From an uncultured Clostridiaceae bacterium (GTDB taxonomy: Bacteria; Bacillota; Clostridia; Lachnospirales; Lachnospiraceae): a stretch of 14,667 bases of DNA. The position numbers and the translations under genes are program-made. Positions 6,529 to 14,533 of this stretch are shown here, in pieces (position 1 is the stretch's first letter; every line of letters starts with the position of its first letter). The notes beneath the pieces are model-generated. The model did not search any database. It saw nothing but the letters and a program-made list of their open reading frames with translations, and was not told the DNA's origin. The DNA lies in the NCBI GenBank assembly GCA_949948825.1, contig CATLIJ010000035.1:1-14667 (forward strand), written 5' to 3'.

Positions 6529-7692
6529 TTATTTCACTACCCGCACCCGCAGGATTCCCTCAATTGCTCCCAGCTTCTTGATGGTCTCCTCATCTGGCTG
6601 TTTATCCAGATCCATCAAAGTATAAGCATATTTATCCCGGCTCTTGTTGGTCATATCGTTAATATTAATGCCGCAGGAAGCCATCATGCCAGTCACCTGT
6701 CCGATCATGTTTGGCACATTCAGATGCATAACTGCCACACGGCTCTCGCTCTTGCACACGCCCATATCACAGGCCGGATAATTCACGGAATTGCGGATAT
6801 TTCCGTTCTCCAGGTAATCCATCATCTCCATCACTGCCATCTTGGCACAGTTATCCTCGGATTCTTCTGTGGAAGCTCCCAAATGGGGAATGGCAATAAC
6901 CCCTTCCATATTCACCACCTTGGGATTGGGGAAGTCTGTCACATACTTTTTCACCTTGCCAGATGCCAAAGCAGCTGCCATATCATCATCATTGACCAGA
7001 ACATCTCTGGAGAAGTTTAAGACCACAACTCCGTCCTTCATTTTTCCAAAGGTTTCCTGATTCAGCATTCCCTTTGTTCCGTCCAGAAGCGGCACATGAA
7101 TTGTGATAAAATCACATTCCTCATAAATCGTATCCACACTGGTAATATGTTTTACATTCCGGGACAGCATCCATGCCGCATTGACAGAAATGTAGGGGTC
7201 ATATCCATAGACCTCCATGCCCAGGGAAGCAGCCGCGTTGGCCACCTCTGCTCCAATCGCTCCAAGGCCGATCACGCCAAGCTTCTTTCCCTTAATCTCT
7301 CCGCCGGCAAATGCCTTTTTGCTCTTCTCAACCGTTTTGGAAATATTCTGGTCTTCCTTGTTGTCCTTACACCATGCAATTCCCCCTACAATGTCCCGGC
7401 TTGCCAGCAAAAGTCCTGCCAGCACCAGCTCCTTCACCCCGTTGGCATTGGCCCCCGGAGTGTTGAATACTACTATTCCTGCCTTTGCGCAGTCCTCCAA
7501 AGGAATGTTGTTCACTCCTGCTCCGGCTCTGGCACTTGCAAGAAGCGTATCAGAAAAGGCTGTCTCATGAAGAGATGCGCTCCGCACCAGAATGCCCTGG
7601 GCTTCTGAAATCTCATCGGTCAGCTTATAATCCTCTGTCAAAAAGCCAAGACCATATTTGGAAATTGCATTTAAACAATGAATGGTTTTCAT
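6529..7692 (-). CDS. serA: D-3-phosphoglycerate dehydrogenase
   Basis: It oxidises 3-phosphoglycerate to 3-phosphohydroxypyruvate with NAD, the first step of serine synthesis. The 387-residue chain is the short form: a split catalytic domain around a Rossmann domain with GVIGLGAIG (139-147) and the ribose-binding acid in YGYDPY (D165), then an ACT domain (about 318-387) that probably senses serine. Catalytic Arg is in NFSRD (R229) and His in IPHLGAST (H270). The usual catalytic Glu in DVFxxEP is not evident, because this region reads YVTDFPNPKV (250-259). The ATG lies inside the serC stop (ATGA), so translation is probably coupled. AGGAGG at 7703-7708, within the serC end, is 10 nt upstream. 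Confidence 0.95.
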   Translation of the reverse strand: MKTIHCLNAISKYGLGFLTEDYKLTDEISEAQGILVRSASLHETAFSDTLLASARAGAGVNNIPLEDCAKAGIVVFNTPGANANGVKELVLAGLLLASRDIVGGIAWCKDNKEDQNISKTVEKSKKAFAGGEIKGKKLGVIGLGAIGAEVANAAASLGMEVYGYDPYISVNAAWMLSRNVKHITSVDTIYEECDFITIHVPLLDGTKGMLNQETFGKMKDGVVVLNFSRDVLVNDDDMAAALASGKVKKYVTDFPNPKVVNMEGVIAIPHLGASTEESEDNCAKMAVMEMMDYLENGNIRNSVNYPACDMGVCKSESRVAVMHLNVPNMIGQVTGMMASCGININDMTNKSRDKYAYTLMDLDKQPDEETIKKLGAIEGILRVRVVK

Positions 7693-8774
7693 GCCTGATG
7701 TGCCTCCTCAAATTTCTTCATAAATTCTACCAGCTTCTCCACGCCTTCCATTGGCATTGCATTGTAAATGCTGGCCCGCATTCCGCCTACAGTGCGGTGT
7801 CCCTTCAGATTGACAAAGCCAGCGGCTGCAGCCTCCTTCACAAACAAGGCATCCAGCTCTTCATTGCCAGTGACAAAGGGTACATTCATAAGAGACCGGT
7901 CCTCTTTGACCACAGTTCCCTTAAAGAGCTTACTCTCATCCAGGAAATCATAGAGAATTTTTGCCTTCTTTTCATTGTATTCCTTCATGGCTGCCAAACC
8001 GCCTTTGGACTTTAACCACTTAAATACCTTGCCGCAGATGTAAATGCCGTAAGCTGGCGGTGTATTGTACAAAGACTTGGCGTCAGCATGAATCTTGTAC
8101 TGACACATGGTCGGTGTTCCGTCCAGCACATCTTCTGTAATTAAATCCTCCCGGATAATCACAATCACCACACCGGCAGGCCCCACATTTTTCTGAACGC
8201 CGCCATAAATAATGCCATACTTGCTCACATCCACCGGCTCGGAAAGGAAGCAGGAGGACACGTCTGCCACCAAGGTTTTTCCCTTGGTGTTGGGAAGAGT
8301 TTTATATTTTGTTCCATAAATGGTGTTATTTTCACAAATATACACATAATCTGCATCTTCGTCAATAGGCAGATCAGAACAGTCTGGAATATAGCTGAAG
8401 GTCTTGTCTTCACTGGAAGCCACTGCCACAGCCTTGCCGTATTTCTGTGCCTCTTTAAATGCCTTTTTTGCCCACTGGCCGGTGATAATGTAATCTGCCA
8501 CCTTGTTCTTCATCAGGTTCTGGGGAATCATGGAAAACTGCAAAGAAGCGCCTCCCTGTAAAAACAGAACCCTGTAATTGTCCGGAATGTTCATCAGTTC
8601 CCGGAGATCTGCCTCTGCCTCCTGGATAATAACCTCATATGCCTTGGAACGATGGCTCATCTCCATCACTGACATGCCGGTTCCTTTGTAATCCAGCATC
8701 TCCTCTGCTGCTTCCTTCAATACCTCCTCCGGCAGCACAGCCGGACCTGCAGAAAAGTTGTACACTCTTCCCAT
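7689..8774 (-). CDS. serC: Phosphoserine aminotransferase
   Basis: This PLP enzyme converts 3-phosphohydroxypyruvate and glutamate to phosphoserine and 2-oxoglutarate, the second step of serine synthesis, and usually also serves pyridoxine synthesis. Its 361 residues match the family length. It begins with the typical VYNFSAGPAVLPEEVL. The PLP-binding lysine is K195 in GGVQKNVGPAG (191-201). Phosphate-binding and C-terminal family blocks include EMSHRSKAY (38-46) and GHRTVGGMRASIYNAMP (325-341). AGGAGG (8783-8788) is 8 nt before the ATG. It starts 15 nt after ilvB ends and overlaps serA by 4 nt. Confidence 0.97.
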   Translation of the reverse strand: MGRVYNFSAGPAVLPEEVLKEAAEEMLDYKGTGMSVMEMSHRSKAYEVIIQEAEADLRELMNIPDNYRVLFLQGGASLQFSMIPQNLMKNKVADYIITGQWAKKAFKEAQKYGKAVAVASSEDKTFSYIPDCSDLPIDEDADYVYICENNTIYGTKYKTLPNTKGKTLVADVSSCFLSEPVDVSKYGIIYGGVQKNVGPAGVVIVIIREDLITEDVLDGTPTMCQYKIHADAKSLYNTPPAYGIYICGKVFKWLKSKGGLAAMKEYNEKKAKILYDFLDESKLFKGTVVKEDRSLMNVPFVTGNEELDALFVKEAAAAGFVNLKGHRTVGGMRASIYNAMPMEGVEKLVEFMKKFEEAHQA

Positions 8775-8789
8775 TGATTTTTCCTCCTC

Positions 8790-10538
8790 TTAATTAAGTT
8801 TCAAATCCATATCATCAAAGGCATCCTGAATGGGCGCTCCTGGCGACACCATAGGATACACCTTATCATCACAGTTAATCTGACAGTCAATGACAACCGG
8901 AGCGCCTGCTTCCATGGCAGCCTCCAGAGCCGGACGCAGCTCGTCTCTGGTGCTTACCCGGTACGCTTTGGCCCCCATGGCCTCTGCCAGCTTTACAAAA
9001 TCCACTGCATCATTTAATACCGTATGCGAGTACCGTTTCCCATAGAACAAAGTCTGCCACTGGCGGACCATACCCAGCACATGGTTGTTCATGACCACCT
9101 GGATAATGGGAATGTTGTACCGGACTGCGGTGGCAATCTCATTCATATTCATGCGGAAACAGCCGTCTCCGGCAATGTTGATCACCGTCTTATCGGGCTG
9201 TCCCATATCCCGGCATGCCAGCTTTGCGCCAATGGCTGCCCCCAGGCCGTATCCCATAGTTCCCAGGCCGCCGGAGGTAAGGAAGGTCCTTGGCTTTTGA
9301 TATTTATAATATTGGGCTGCCCACATCTGATGCTGTCCTACCTCTGTGACAATCACTGCGTCTCCCTTTGTCATGTCATAAATCGTTTCCATAATATAAG
9401 GGCCAGTCAGCACGCTTTTGTCATACCGCAGGGGGTACATATCCTTCATCCGCTCCACATGATTCACCCACTCATCATGGTTAATGGGGTCCAGACGGGC
9501 ATTGAGCCTGCGCAGCACTACCTTCAGATCACCGATAATGCTTGCATGGGTGCGGATATTTTTGTTAATCTCTGCCGGGTCCACATCAATCTGAAGAATC
9601 CTGGCATTCCTGGCAAACTTGGAGGCATTACCTGTGACACGGTCACTGAAGCGGGCTCCTGCCACAATCAGCAGGTCACATTCTGTAATTCCATAGTTAG
9701 AAGTTTTGGTACCATGCATTCCCACCATGCCAGTGTACATTTCATCTGTTCCGTCAAATGCGCCCTTGCCCATAAGGGAATCTGCCACAGGGGCCTGAAT
9801 CCGGTGAGCCAGAGTCCGAAGCTCCTCAGAGGCATTGGCAAGAACCGCGCCGCCGCCTACAAAGATAAACGGCTTTTCTGCCTTGCGGATCAGCTCCAGA
9901 GCAGTCTCCAAATCCTCTTCCCGGATGGTGTCCGTCTGACGCTCCACGGGCTCTGGCTCTTCAGGCGTATACTCACAGGTATCTGCCGTAACATTTTTTG
10001 TAATGTCAATAAGCACAGGCCCCGGACGGCCGCTCTGAGCAATGGTGAAAGCTCTGCGGACCACATAGGCCAGCCGGTTAATATCCTTTACAATAAAGTT
10101 ATATTTGGTAATCGGCATGGTCACTCCCAAAATGTCAATCTCCTGGAAGCTGTCCTTTCCTAACAGGTTTACCCCCACATTGCAGGTAATAGCCACCACA
10201 GGAATGGAATCCATATAAGCAGTGGCAATGCCGGTTACTAAATTGGTGGCTCCCGGCCCGGAGGTGGCCAGACAGACTCCCACCTTGCCGGTAGCCCGTG
10301 CGTAGCCGTCTGCCGCATGAGCCGCCCCCTGTTCATGGGAGGTCAGCACATGGGTAATCTCTCCCTGGTGTTTATAAAGGGCATCGTAAATGTTCAAAAT
10401 CGCGCCGCCCGGATAGCCAAAGACGGTTTTCACTCCCTGTTCCTTCAGACACTCAACGAGAATCTCTGAACCATTTAAAACCACTGGCTCTTTGGGAGCC
10501 TTGGAGGAGTGTGCTTCTTGAGTATTGGTATTTGCCAT
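8790..10538 (-). CDS. ilvB: Acetolactate synthase, large (catalytic) subunit
   Basis: This TPP-dependent enzyme joins two pyruvates to acetolactate, or pyruvate with 2-ketobutyrate to acetohydroxybutyrate, the first common step of valine, leucine and isoleucine synthesis. The 582-residue protein has the catalytic Glu in TSHEQGAAHAADGYARATG (E69), the FAD/middle domain, and the TPP/Mg motif from GDG (457-459) to NN (484-485), followed by VLGMVRQWQ (487-495). I choose the ATG at 10538 because AAGGAG (10547-10552) is 8 nt upstream; a TTG at 10562 in frame would add 8 residues but has no such site. It lies 30 nt after ilvD. The regulatory small subunit ilvN is not next to it or elsewhere in the window, so it may be encoded elsewhere. 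Confidence 0.95.
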   Translation of the reverse strand: MANTNTQEAHSSKAPKEPVVLNGSEILVECLKEQGVKTVFGYPGGAILNIYDALYKHQGEITHVLTSHEQGAAHAADGYARATGKVGVCLATSGPGATNLVTGIATAYMDSIPVVAITCNVGVNLLGKDSFQEIDILGVTMPITKYNFIVKDINRLAYVVRRAFTIAQSGRPGPVLIDITKNVTADTCEYTPEEPEPVERQTDTIREEDLETALELIRKAEKPFIFVGGGAVLANASEELRTLAHRIQAPVADSLMGKGAFDGTDEMYTGMVGMHGTKTSNYGITECDLLIVAGARFSDRVTGNASKFARNARILQIDVDPAEINKNIRTHASIIGDLKVVLRRLNARLDPINHDEWVNHVERMKDMYPLRYDKSVLTGPYIMETIYDMTKGDAVIVTEVGQHQMWAAQYYKYQKPRTFLTSGGLGTMGYGLGAAIGAKLACRDMGQPDKTVINIAGDGCFRMNMNEIATAVRYNIPIIQVVMNNHVLGMVRQWQTLFYGKRYSHTVLNDAVDFVKLAEAMGAKAYRVSTRDELRPALEAAMEAGAPVVIDCQINCDDKVYPMVSPGAPIQDAFDDMDLKLN

Positions 10539-10568
10539 TATGATAACTCCTTTTCTTTTCAAGGTTTA

Positions 10569-12230
10569 CTAATTTCCTTCTAAGACAGCGCCTTTGTCCG
10601 CGCTTGTCACCTGACGCATGTAGCGCCTTAAATATCCGGAGACCTCCTTTGTCTTAGGCGTCCAGTTCTCCCGGCGTCTTGCCAGCTCCTCCTCGGACAC
10701 GTTCATCTGGATGGTATTGGCATTGATATCAATGGAAATCAGATCTCCTTCCTGAACCAGTCCAATAGGTCCTCCGGCTGCTGCCTCCGGACATACATGG
10801 CCAATAGAAGCCCCGCGGGAAGCACCGCTGAAGCGTCCGTCTGTAATCAGGGCAACGGACGCCCCCAGCCCCATGCCTGCAATGGCTGATGTGGGATTTA
10901 ACATCTCCCGCATTCCCGGACCTCCCTTGGGACCCTCGTAGCGGATCACCACCACATCTCCTGCCACAATCTTTCCGCCTTTGATGGCAGCAATCGCCTC
11001 CTCCTCACTGTCAAACACCCGGGCCGGACCTTCATGCTTTAACATTTCCGGAACCACCGCGGAGCGTTTTACCACACAGGAATCCGGCGCTAAGTTCCCC
11101 CGCAGCACCGCAATTCCTCCGGTGGGCGAATAGGGATTCTCCACTGTACGGATCACCTCTGTATTCTTATTTTCACAGCCTTTTATATTTTCTCCTACAT
11201 TCTTCCCGGTAACGGTCATACAGTCCAAGTTGAGAAGTCCCAGCTTGCTGATCTCATTCATCACAGCATACACGCCGCCCGCCTCATTTAAATCTTCCAT
11301 ATAAGTAGGACCTGCGGGAGCCAGATGGCACAGGTTGGGAGTCTTTGCACTGATCTCATTGGCAATATCCACATTCAGTTCCACTCCCGCCTCATGGGCA
11401 ATGGCCGGCAAATGAAGCATACTGTTGGTGCTGCACCCCAATGCCATATCCATGGTCAGGGCATTCCGGAAAGCAGCCTCTGTCATAATGTCCTTTGGAC
11501 AGATATTCTTCTCAATCAGATTCATCACAGCCATACCGGCATGCTTTGCCAAACGGATTCTCTCAGAATAAACCGCCGGAATGGTTCCATTTCCTCCCAG
11601 ACCCATGCCCAGGACCTCTGTAAGACAGTTCATGCTGTTGGCTGTATACATGCCGGAGCAGGAGCCGCAGGTCGGACATACCCTGTCTGCAAAATCCTCC
11701 ACCTCTTCCTCTGTCATGGTCCCTGCCGCATAAGCGCCCACTGCCTCAAACATGCTGGAAAGGCTTCTCTTCTGTCCCTTCACATGCCCCGCCAGCATGG
11801 GACCGCCGCTGACAAATACAGTGGGAATATTCAGACGCGCTGCTGCCATCAAAAGTCCCGGCACATTTTTGTCACAGTTGGGAACCATCACCAACCCGTC
11901 AAACTGATGGGCCAGAGCCATACATTCTGTAGAATCTGCAATCAAATCCCTTGTCACCAGAGAATATTTCATTCCCACATGACCCATGGCAATGCCATCG
12001 CACACAGCAATGGCCGGAAACACAATAGGCGTTCCTCCAGCCATGGAAATGCCTTGTTTGACAGCCTCCACAATCTTATCCAGGTTCATATGCCCCGGAA
12101 CAATCTCATTATAGGAACTGACCACCCCGATTAAAGGACGCGCCAGCTCTTCCTCTGTCAGTCCCAGCGCCCGGAACAGGGATCTTGCCGGAGCCTGCTG
12201 CATTCCTGACTTTGCATTATCACTTCTCAT
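10569..12230 (-). CDS. ilvD: Dihydroxy-acid dehydratase
   Basis: It dehydrates 2,3-dihydroxy acids to 2-keto acids in valine and isoleucine synthesis, using an Fe-S cluster. The 553 residues match the family. Cluster cysteines are seen in NCDKNVPG (C119) and CPTCGSCSGMYTANSMN (185-201). The C-terminal catalytic block is GRFSGASRGASIGHVCPEA. The N-terminal position that holds a third cysteine in plant-type [2Fe-2S] enzymes is glycine here (VPGH, 44-47), as in the E. coli-type oxygen-labile [4Fe-4S] enzyme, which would suit an anaerobe. AGGAGG (12237-12242) is 6 nt before the ATG. It follows leuB by 50 nt with no promoter apparent in the gap. Confidence 0.97.
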   Translation of the reverse strand: MRSDNAKSGMQQAPARSLFRALGLTEEELARPLIGVVSSYNEIVPGHMNLDKIVEAVKQGISMAGGTPIVFPAIAVCDGIAMGHVGMKYSLVTRDLIADSTECMALAHQFDGLVMVPNCDKNVPGLLMAAARLNIPTVFVSGGPMLAGHVKGQKRSLSSMFEAVGAYAAGTMTEEEVEDFADRVCPTCGSCSGMYTANSMNCLTEVLGMGLGGNGTIPAVYSERIRLAKHAGMAVMNLIEKNICPKDIMTEAAFRNALTMDMALGCSTNSMLHLPAIAHEAGVELNVDIANEISAKTPNLCHLAPAGPTYMEDLNEAGGVYAVMNEISKLGLLNLDCMTVTGKNVGENIKGCENKNTEVIRTVENPYSPTGGIAVLRGNLAPDSCVVKRSAVVPEMLKHEGPARVFDSEEEAIAAIKGGKIVAGDVVVIRYEGPKGGPGMREMLNPTSAIAGMGLGASVALITDGRFSGASRGASIGHVCPEAAAGGPIGLVQEGDLISIDINANTIQMNVSEEELARRRENWTPKTKEVSGYLRRYMRQVTSADKGAVLEGN

Positions 12231-12280
12231 AGGAATCCTCCTTATTCAATCATGTCTGTATGAAACACAAATCTGTTCCC

Positions 12281-13363
12281 TCAAATTCTCTCTGCAATCA
12301 AATCACCCATCCGGGCTGTTCCCACCTGGACACATCCCTCTGACCAGATATCCGGTGTGCGCCAGCCTTCCTCCAACACCTTTTTCACTGCTCCCTCCAG
12401 GGCCGCTGCCTCCGCATCCAAATCAAAGGAATACCGGAGCATCATAGCGGCAGAGAGAATGGTGGCAATGGGATTTGCCAGATCCTTCCCTGCAATGTCC
12501 GGCGCAGAACCATGGCTTGGCTCATACATACCGAAACGGGTTTCATTCAGGCTGGCAGAAGACAGCATCCCAATGGAACCTGTAATCATGCTTGCCTCAT
12601 CTGACAAAATATCTCCAAACATATTTTCTGTCAAAATCACATCAAACTGTCCTGGATTCATCACCAGCTGCATGGCGCAGTTGTCCACCAGCATGTGCTC
12701 CAGCTTTACCTGCGGATAATCTCTGGCCACCTCTTCCACGACTCTGCGCCACAGCCGGGAAGAATCCAGCACGTTCGCCTTATCCACACTGATCACATGC
12801 TTTCTCCGTTTCATGGCAATATCAAACGCTTTGACGGCAATTCTCCGAATCTCATTTTCATTATATGTAAGGGTATCTGTGGCCTGCCAGACACCGTCTG
12901 TCTGGGTGGTATGCCGCTCCCCAAAATACAGCCCGCCGGTCAGCTCTCTTAAAATCACCAGATCAAATCCTTCTCCGATAATTTCCTTTTTTAACGGACA
13001 GGCTTCTGCCAGTTCTTTGTATAAATATGCGGGACGGATGTTGGCAAATAAATTCAGTCCCTTGCGGATTGCCAAAAGTCCTGCCTCTGGCCTTAAGTTG
13101 GGAGCCACATCATACCATCTGGAATTTCCCACATTGCCTCCCACTGCTCCTAATAACACCGCGTCGCTCTGTCTGGCTGTCTCCAGAGCCTCCTCTGTCA
13201 AGGGAACCCCATGTGCATCAATCGAACAGCCTCCCATCAAAACCTCTGTATACTGGAAAGAATGCCCGTATTTCTTTGCCACCTGATTCAGCGCCTTGCA
13301 TGCTTCCCGGACAATCTCCGGTCCAATCCCGTCTCCGGGAATCGTTACGATTCTGCATTCCAT
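12281..13363 (-). CDS. leuB: 3-isopropylmalate dehydrogenase
   Basis: It oxidatively decarboxylates 3-isopropylmalate with NAD in leucine synthesis. The 360-residue protein has the family start IVTIPGDGIGPEIV (5-18) and RELTGGLYFGER (139-150) with R139 and Y146. K195 is in SVDKANVLD (192-200), and the metal-binding aspartates are D227, D251 and D255 in VDNCA and FGDILSDEASM. The NAD-binding block is EPSHGSAPDIAGKDLANP (281-298). An AAGAGGTG-like ribosome binding site (13371-13378) precedes the ATG by 7 nt. It is the first gene of the biosynthetic run. leuA, leuC and leuD are not in the window. Confidence 0.97.
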   Translation of the reverse strand: MECRIVTIPGDGIGPEIVREACKALNQVAKKYGHSFQYTEVLMGGCSIDAHGVPLTEEALETARQSDAVLLGAVGGNVGNSRWYDVAPNLRPEAGLLAIRKGLNLFANIRPAYLYKELAEACPLKKEIIGEGFDLVILRELTGGLYFGERHTTQTDGVWQATDTLTYNENEIRRIAVKAFDIAMKRRKHVISVDKANVLDSSRLWRRVVEEVARDYPQVKLEHMLVDNCAMQLVMNPGQFDVILTENMFGDILSDEASMITGSIGMLSSASLNETRFGMYEPSHGSAPDIAGKDLANPIATILSAAMMLRYSFDLDAEAAALEGAVKKVLEEGWRTPDIWSEGCVQVGTARMGDLIAERI

Positions 13364-13410
13364 TGCCTGTCACCTCTTGTTTTTCTTTTTGGTTTTTAGC
13401 TTTTCCTATC

Positions 13411-13439
13411 ATATTATCGCATTTAGCTTCATTTTTCAA
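13411..13439 (-). promoter_or_regulatory. Sigma-A type promoter for the leuB-ilvDB-serCA run
   Basis: On the minus strand TTGAAA (13434-13439) and TAATAT (13411-13416) are separated by exactly 17 nt. The start of transcription would be near 13404, giving a 5' leader of only about 40 nt. That is too short for a T-box or large riboswitch. An AT-rich stretch just upstream (13451-13467) is only a poor match to a CodY box. Confidence 0.75.
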
Positions 13440-13487
13440 CATTTGATTGGGAATTTATTGAGAAAATATATGGCAACTGCTCAGATT

Positions 13488-13500
13488 CCCTGTCACAGGG
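13488..13500. repeat. Perfect 13-bp palindrome upstream of the leuB promoter
   Basis: CCCTGT-C-ACAGGG has two 6-bp arms around one central base. It lies about 50 bp upstream of the -35 and 10 bp beyond the foot of the terminator hairpin. It could be a regulator binding site; no regulator is identified. Confidence 0.45.
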
Positions 13501-13510
13501 GCAGAAGAAA

Positions 13511-13546
13511 GAGGGGGAAGACGCTGCAAGATGCGTCTTCTCCCTC
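13511..13546 (-). terminator. Terminator of the DUF1292 / cell-wall-binding gene pair
   Basis: Arms 13511-13524 and 13533-13546 pair over 14 positions with one mismatch around an 8-nt loop. The inner 8 bp, GAAGACGC with GCGTCTTC, are perfect. On the minus strand the stem is followed by TTTCTTC, so it ends the upstream unit and separates it from the leuB promoter. Confidence 0.75.
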
Positions 13547-13552
13547 CTTTGC

Positions 13553-13587
13553 CTTAGGAACTGTCTCGGAATAACTTAGGAACTGTC
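13553..13587. repeat. Two 13-bp direct repeats, 22-bp period
   Basis: CTTAGGAACTGTC occurs at 13553-13565 and 13575-13587, followed by CCG after the second copy. The copies are two helical turns apart and lie in the 3' untranslated part of the preceding minus-strand gene. A small hairpin, GCCGC (13594-13598) with GCGGC (13603-13607), lies beside them. They could be a protein-binding site or a remnant of a small mobile repeat; the GGGACAG-like core recalls ends seen around REP-associated Y1 transposases. Confidence 0.6.
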
Positions 13588-13617
13588 CCGCCAGCCGCAC
13601 CAGCGGCATTGGTTCCC

Positions 13618-14130
13618 TTAATGCACCCATCTGCCGTCCGGCCCTACCCGGTATTTGCCGGATACCAGGGAATCCACAGCCATGGCCCCGCTTTTCATAA
13701 AATAGTAATAATCATCATCAATCAGCTTCCAGCCATTCCTCATGGCCTTGCCGTCTTCCAGAAAATAATACCACTTGCCGTCCTCTGTCTGAATCCACTG
13801 GTTCGCAGCCATCACTCCGTTCTCATCCAGCCAGTAACGCTCATCCTCCAGCCTTAACAGCTGACTCCGGACCATGCTGCCGCCGCTGTCCACATAATAC
13901 CAGGCATCTTGATAGGAAATCCACTGGCGCTCCGCCATATTGCCATCCGCGCCTACCCAGTAGGGACCGCCGTCTGTATCAATCCACATATTTTTTGCCA
14001 CAGTGCCGTCTTCCTGAAAATAACGCCATTTATTTTCTGCCCTCTCCCACCCCTGGGCAAATACAGGCATGGAGGACAGAACCGACAAAACCGCTGCCAC
14101 CATAGCCGCTGCAAAGATTCGTTTTTTCAT
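13618..14130 (-). CDS. Secreted cell-wall-binding repeat protein
   Basis: This is a 170-residue exported protein. Residues 1-25 form a signal peptide: MKKR, a hydrophobic core, then MPVFA before QG with a likely cleavage after A25. The rest is about six repeats of 20-23 residues with the aromatic/Gly pattern of choline-binding or glucan-binding repeats (YYF..DG.M...W), centred near residues 38, 58, 79, 100, 123 and 144. No catalytic domain is attached, so it may act as a wall-binding or structural module. The ATG at 14130 is preferred: AAAGGAG (14138-14144) is 7 nt upstream and the signal peptide starts there. An in-frame ATG at 14175 would overlap the upstream gene and bury the signal. It follows DUF1292 by 28 nt, so the two are probably co-transcribed. 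Confidence 0.88.
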   Translation of the reverse strand: MKKRIFAAAMVAAVLSVLSSMPVFAQGWERAENKWRYFQEDGTVAKNMWIDTDGGPYWVGADGNMAERQWISYQDAWYYVDSGGSMVRSQLLRLEDERYWLDENGVMAANQWIQTEDGKWYYFLEDGKAMRNGWKLIDDDYYYFMKSGAMAVDSLVSGKYRVGPDGRWVH

Positions 14131-14158
14131 AATAAAGCTCCTTTCTGCCAATTCAGCT

Positions 14159-14509
14159 TTATTGCTCCACTTCATCCTCTCCTACCAGCTCATCAAATTC
14201 CTGTTCATCCAGAAGCTCATCAAAAGCGTCTGCCACAATCTCATATTCCTCATCATTTTCAATATTCTCCAGGCTGGGATTGCCCTCTGCATCTTCCGAG
14301 TAGCGGTACAGGTAAACCTCTCCCTCCTCTGCCTCCTGGCCGTCCATGGGAAGCAAAGCTATATATTCCCGCTCTCCTGCGTCAAAAATGGTAAGTACCA
14401 CACACTCCAGCTGGCTTCCGTCATCCAGGGTAAGAGTGACGGTTACTTCCTCCTGTTCCTGCTCCTGCTCCATCTCTGCATCCATCTTGGAATTCTGTTC
14501 CATATCCAT
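14159..14509 (-). CDS. DUF1292 family protein
   Basis: This 116-residue, very acidic cytoplasmic protein belongs to the DUF1292 (YrzB-like) family of Firmicutes, whose function is unknown. The family core is seen from VTLTLDDGSQLECVVL (24-39) through YIALLPMDG (49-57), VYLYRYSEDAEGNPSLENI and YEIVADAFDELLDEQEF. A Glu/Met/Gln-rich tail of about 20 residues precedes the core. Two starts are possible: the ATG at 14509 is 4 nt from AAGGAG (14514-14519) and the ATG at 14503 is 10 nt from it. The second has the more usual spacing and would remove two residues. Confidence 0.92.
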   Translation of the reverse strand: MDMEQNSKMDAEMEQEQEQEEVTVTLTLDDGSQLECVVLTIFDAGEREYIALLPMDGQEAEEGEVYLYRYSEDAEGNPSLENIENDEEYEIVADAFDELLDEQEFDELVGEDEVEQ

Positions 14510-14533
14510 AACTCTCCTTGGTGTTTTTATTCT

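Noticed and set aside
9024..10163. 379-codon plus-strand open frame opposite ilvB
   Set aside because: It is antisense to a clearly identified conserved gene and its protein has low-complexity, His-rich shadow character.
10539..10562. Upstream TTG start for ilvB adding eight residues
   Set aside because: AAGGAG at 10547-10552 lies inside that extension and is correctly spaced for the ATG at 10538.
11325..12134. 269-codon plus-strand open frame opposite ilvD
   Set aside because: Shadow of the ilvD coding sequence; no ribosome binding site or recognisable domain.
13451..13467. CodY-box-like sequence upstream of the leuB promoter
   Set aside because: About five mismatches to the consensus; suggestive only because of the operon's content.
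14131..14175. Upstream ATG for the wall-binding protein
   Set aside because: It would overlap DUF1292 and put 15 residues ahead of a clear signal peptide, while a strong ribosome binding site precedes the ATG at 14130.
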